From assembly GCF_900113055.1 (NCBI RefSeq), contig NZ_FONZ01000001.1:62001-126000 (forward strand): a DNA stretch of 64,000 nucleotides, in the 5' to 3' direction. Within the stretch, counting starts at the first letter, position 1. Each line of letters starts with the position of its first letter. The position numbers were made by a program, and so were the translations under genes. Under the pieces are notes generated by a model. It saw only the letters and a program-made list of their open reading frames with translations. It did not search any database and was not told the DNA's origin. Shown piece after piece: positions 61,645 through 64,000 of this stretch. The stretch is from Flavimobilis marinus (GTDB lineage Bacteria > Actinomycetota > Actinomycetes > Actinomycetales > Cellulomonadaceae).

Positions 61645-61665
61645 CTTGAGTGACACAGACTCAAC
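61645..61665 (+). promoter_or_regulatory. HAIR operator 2 (HspR) upstream of dnaK
   Basis: CTTGAGT-N7-ACTCAAC; left arm perfect, right arm six of seven. Centre-to-centre distance to the first site is 63 bases. Both lie within 110 bases of the dnaK start. Confidence 0.9.
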
Positions 61666-61692
61666 CGCACGTCCTGATGGAGGCATCAACTC

Positions 61693-63545
<1,853 letters not shown>

Positions 63546-63549
<4 letters not shown>

Positions 63550-64000
63550 CGCCCCCCGAGAACCCCGAGGAGCGCGACGGCCCCGCCTTCGAGTTCCACG
63601 ACAACCGACGCATCGACCCGACCACCGGTCAGCCGCGCGAGGCGGCGGACTCCTCCGAGGCGCCCGAGGGCACCCCGGAGGACCCGCTCGCCGCGCTCGA
63701 CTTCGAGCCCGAGGGCGTCAGCCCCGAGCTCGACGAGGCCCAGCGCCTCGCCGCCGAGCGCCTCGAGGACCTGCAGCGGGAGCGGGCGAGCTTCACCAAC
63801 TACCGCAACCGCTCGATCCGCGACCAGGAGGCCGCACGTGCCCGGGGCGTCGAGGACGTCCTGAACGCGCTGCTCCCCGTGCTGGACGACGTCGACCGGG
63901 CGCGTCAGGCCGGAGAGCTCGCGGGCCCGTTCGCCGCGATCGCCGAGAAGCTCGACGGCGCACTCGCGCGCTTCGGTGTCGAGCGGTTCGGCGTGGTCGG
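63546..64000 (+). CDS. grpE: Nucleotide exchange factor GrpE, N-terminal part
   Basis: Runs off the right edge after about 151 residues. GTG start overlaps the dnaK stop. An acidic disordered N-tail (about 1-55) is followed by the long coiled coil ([29 protein letters not shown]) and [17 protein letters not shown], the GrpE hallmark. It releases ADP from DnaK. The dnaK-grpE order with HAIR sites upstream is the classical actinobacterial heat-shock operon; dnaJ and hspR would be expected beyond the window. Confidence 0.95.

Overview
The window is high-GC DNA with actinobacterial hallmarks: GTG and TTG starts, start/stop overlaps between genes, a complete CvnA-B-C-D conservon, HspR-type HAIR operators in front of dnaK, and a type VII secretion (T7SS) cluster. 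The mix of genes, with large secreted lysine-rich surface proteins, would fit a Cellulomonadaceae-like genus; that placement is inference, because there is no rRNA here. No insertion sequence, prophage or CRISPR array was seen.

Left part (1-15,964): the end of a sugar ABC importer (binding protein tail plus two permeases), a DMT exporter, a quinone oxidoreductase, the cvnABCD operon with an unusually long sensor-kinase tail, a solitary PIN-domain protein, three tRNAs (Ser-UGA, Ser-GCU, Arg-ACG) around a ThrE-type exporter, a CDP-alcohol phosphatidyltransferase, a glutamine amidotransferase and a YihY/BrkB membrane protein. Middle (16,022-38,192): two secreted multi-Ig proteins that share 272 identical bases, a cold-shock gene, dehydrogenases, a CIRCE-preceded hsp20, a secreted metallopeptidase and VOC protein around a palindromic operator, a TPP-riboswitch-controlled thiamine importer (thiBPQ), two secreted beta-helix paralogs with a shared upstream motif, and a GNAT protein.

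T7SS region (38,323-55,426): a tightly overlapping operon encodes an FHA/zinc-ribbon protein, EccD, EccC, two P-loop-like proteins without the lysine, two WXG100-sized proteins, a DUF6507-like protein and an 890-residue effector-like protein. The effector's last 40 codons and the small gene that overlaps its stop are repeated downstream with an exact 538-base period, giving two orphan toxin tips and three immunity-like genes. Two further proteins carry a tip-like and an immunity-like segment fused in one chain, and one more immunity-like gene is frameshifted. This looks like a polymorphic-toxin diversification array and is the most interesting part of the window.

Right part (55,487-64,000): CinA/PncC amidohydrolase, a LURP-one-like protein and RDD protein, an ABC exporter, a second RDD protein, a DUF2975/XRE regulator pair, a flavin-dependent LLM oxidoreductase, and dnaK followed by the start of grpE behind two HAIR operators.
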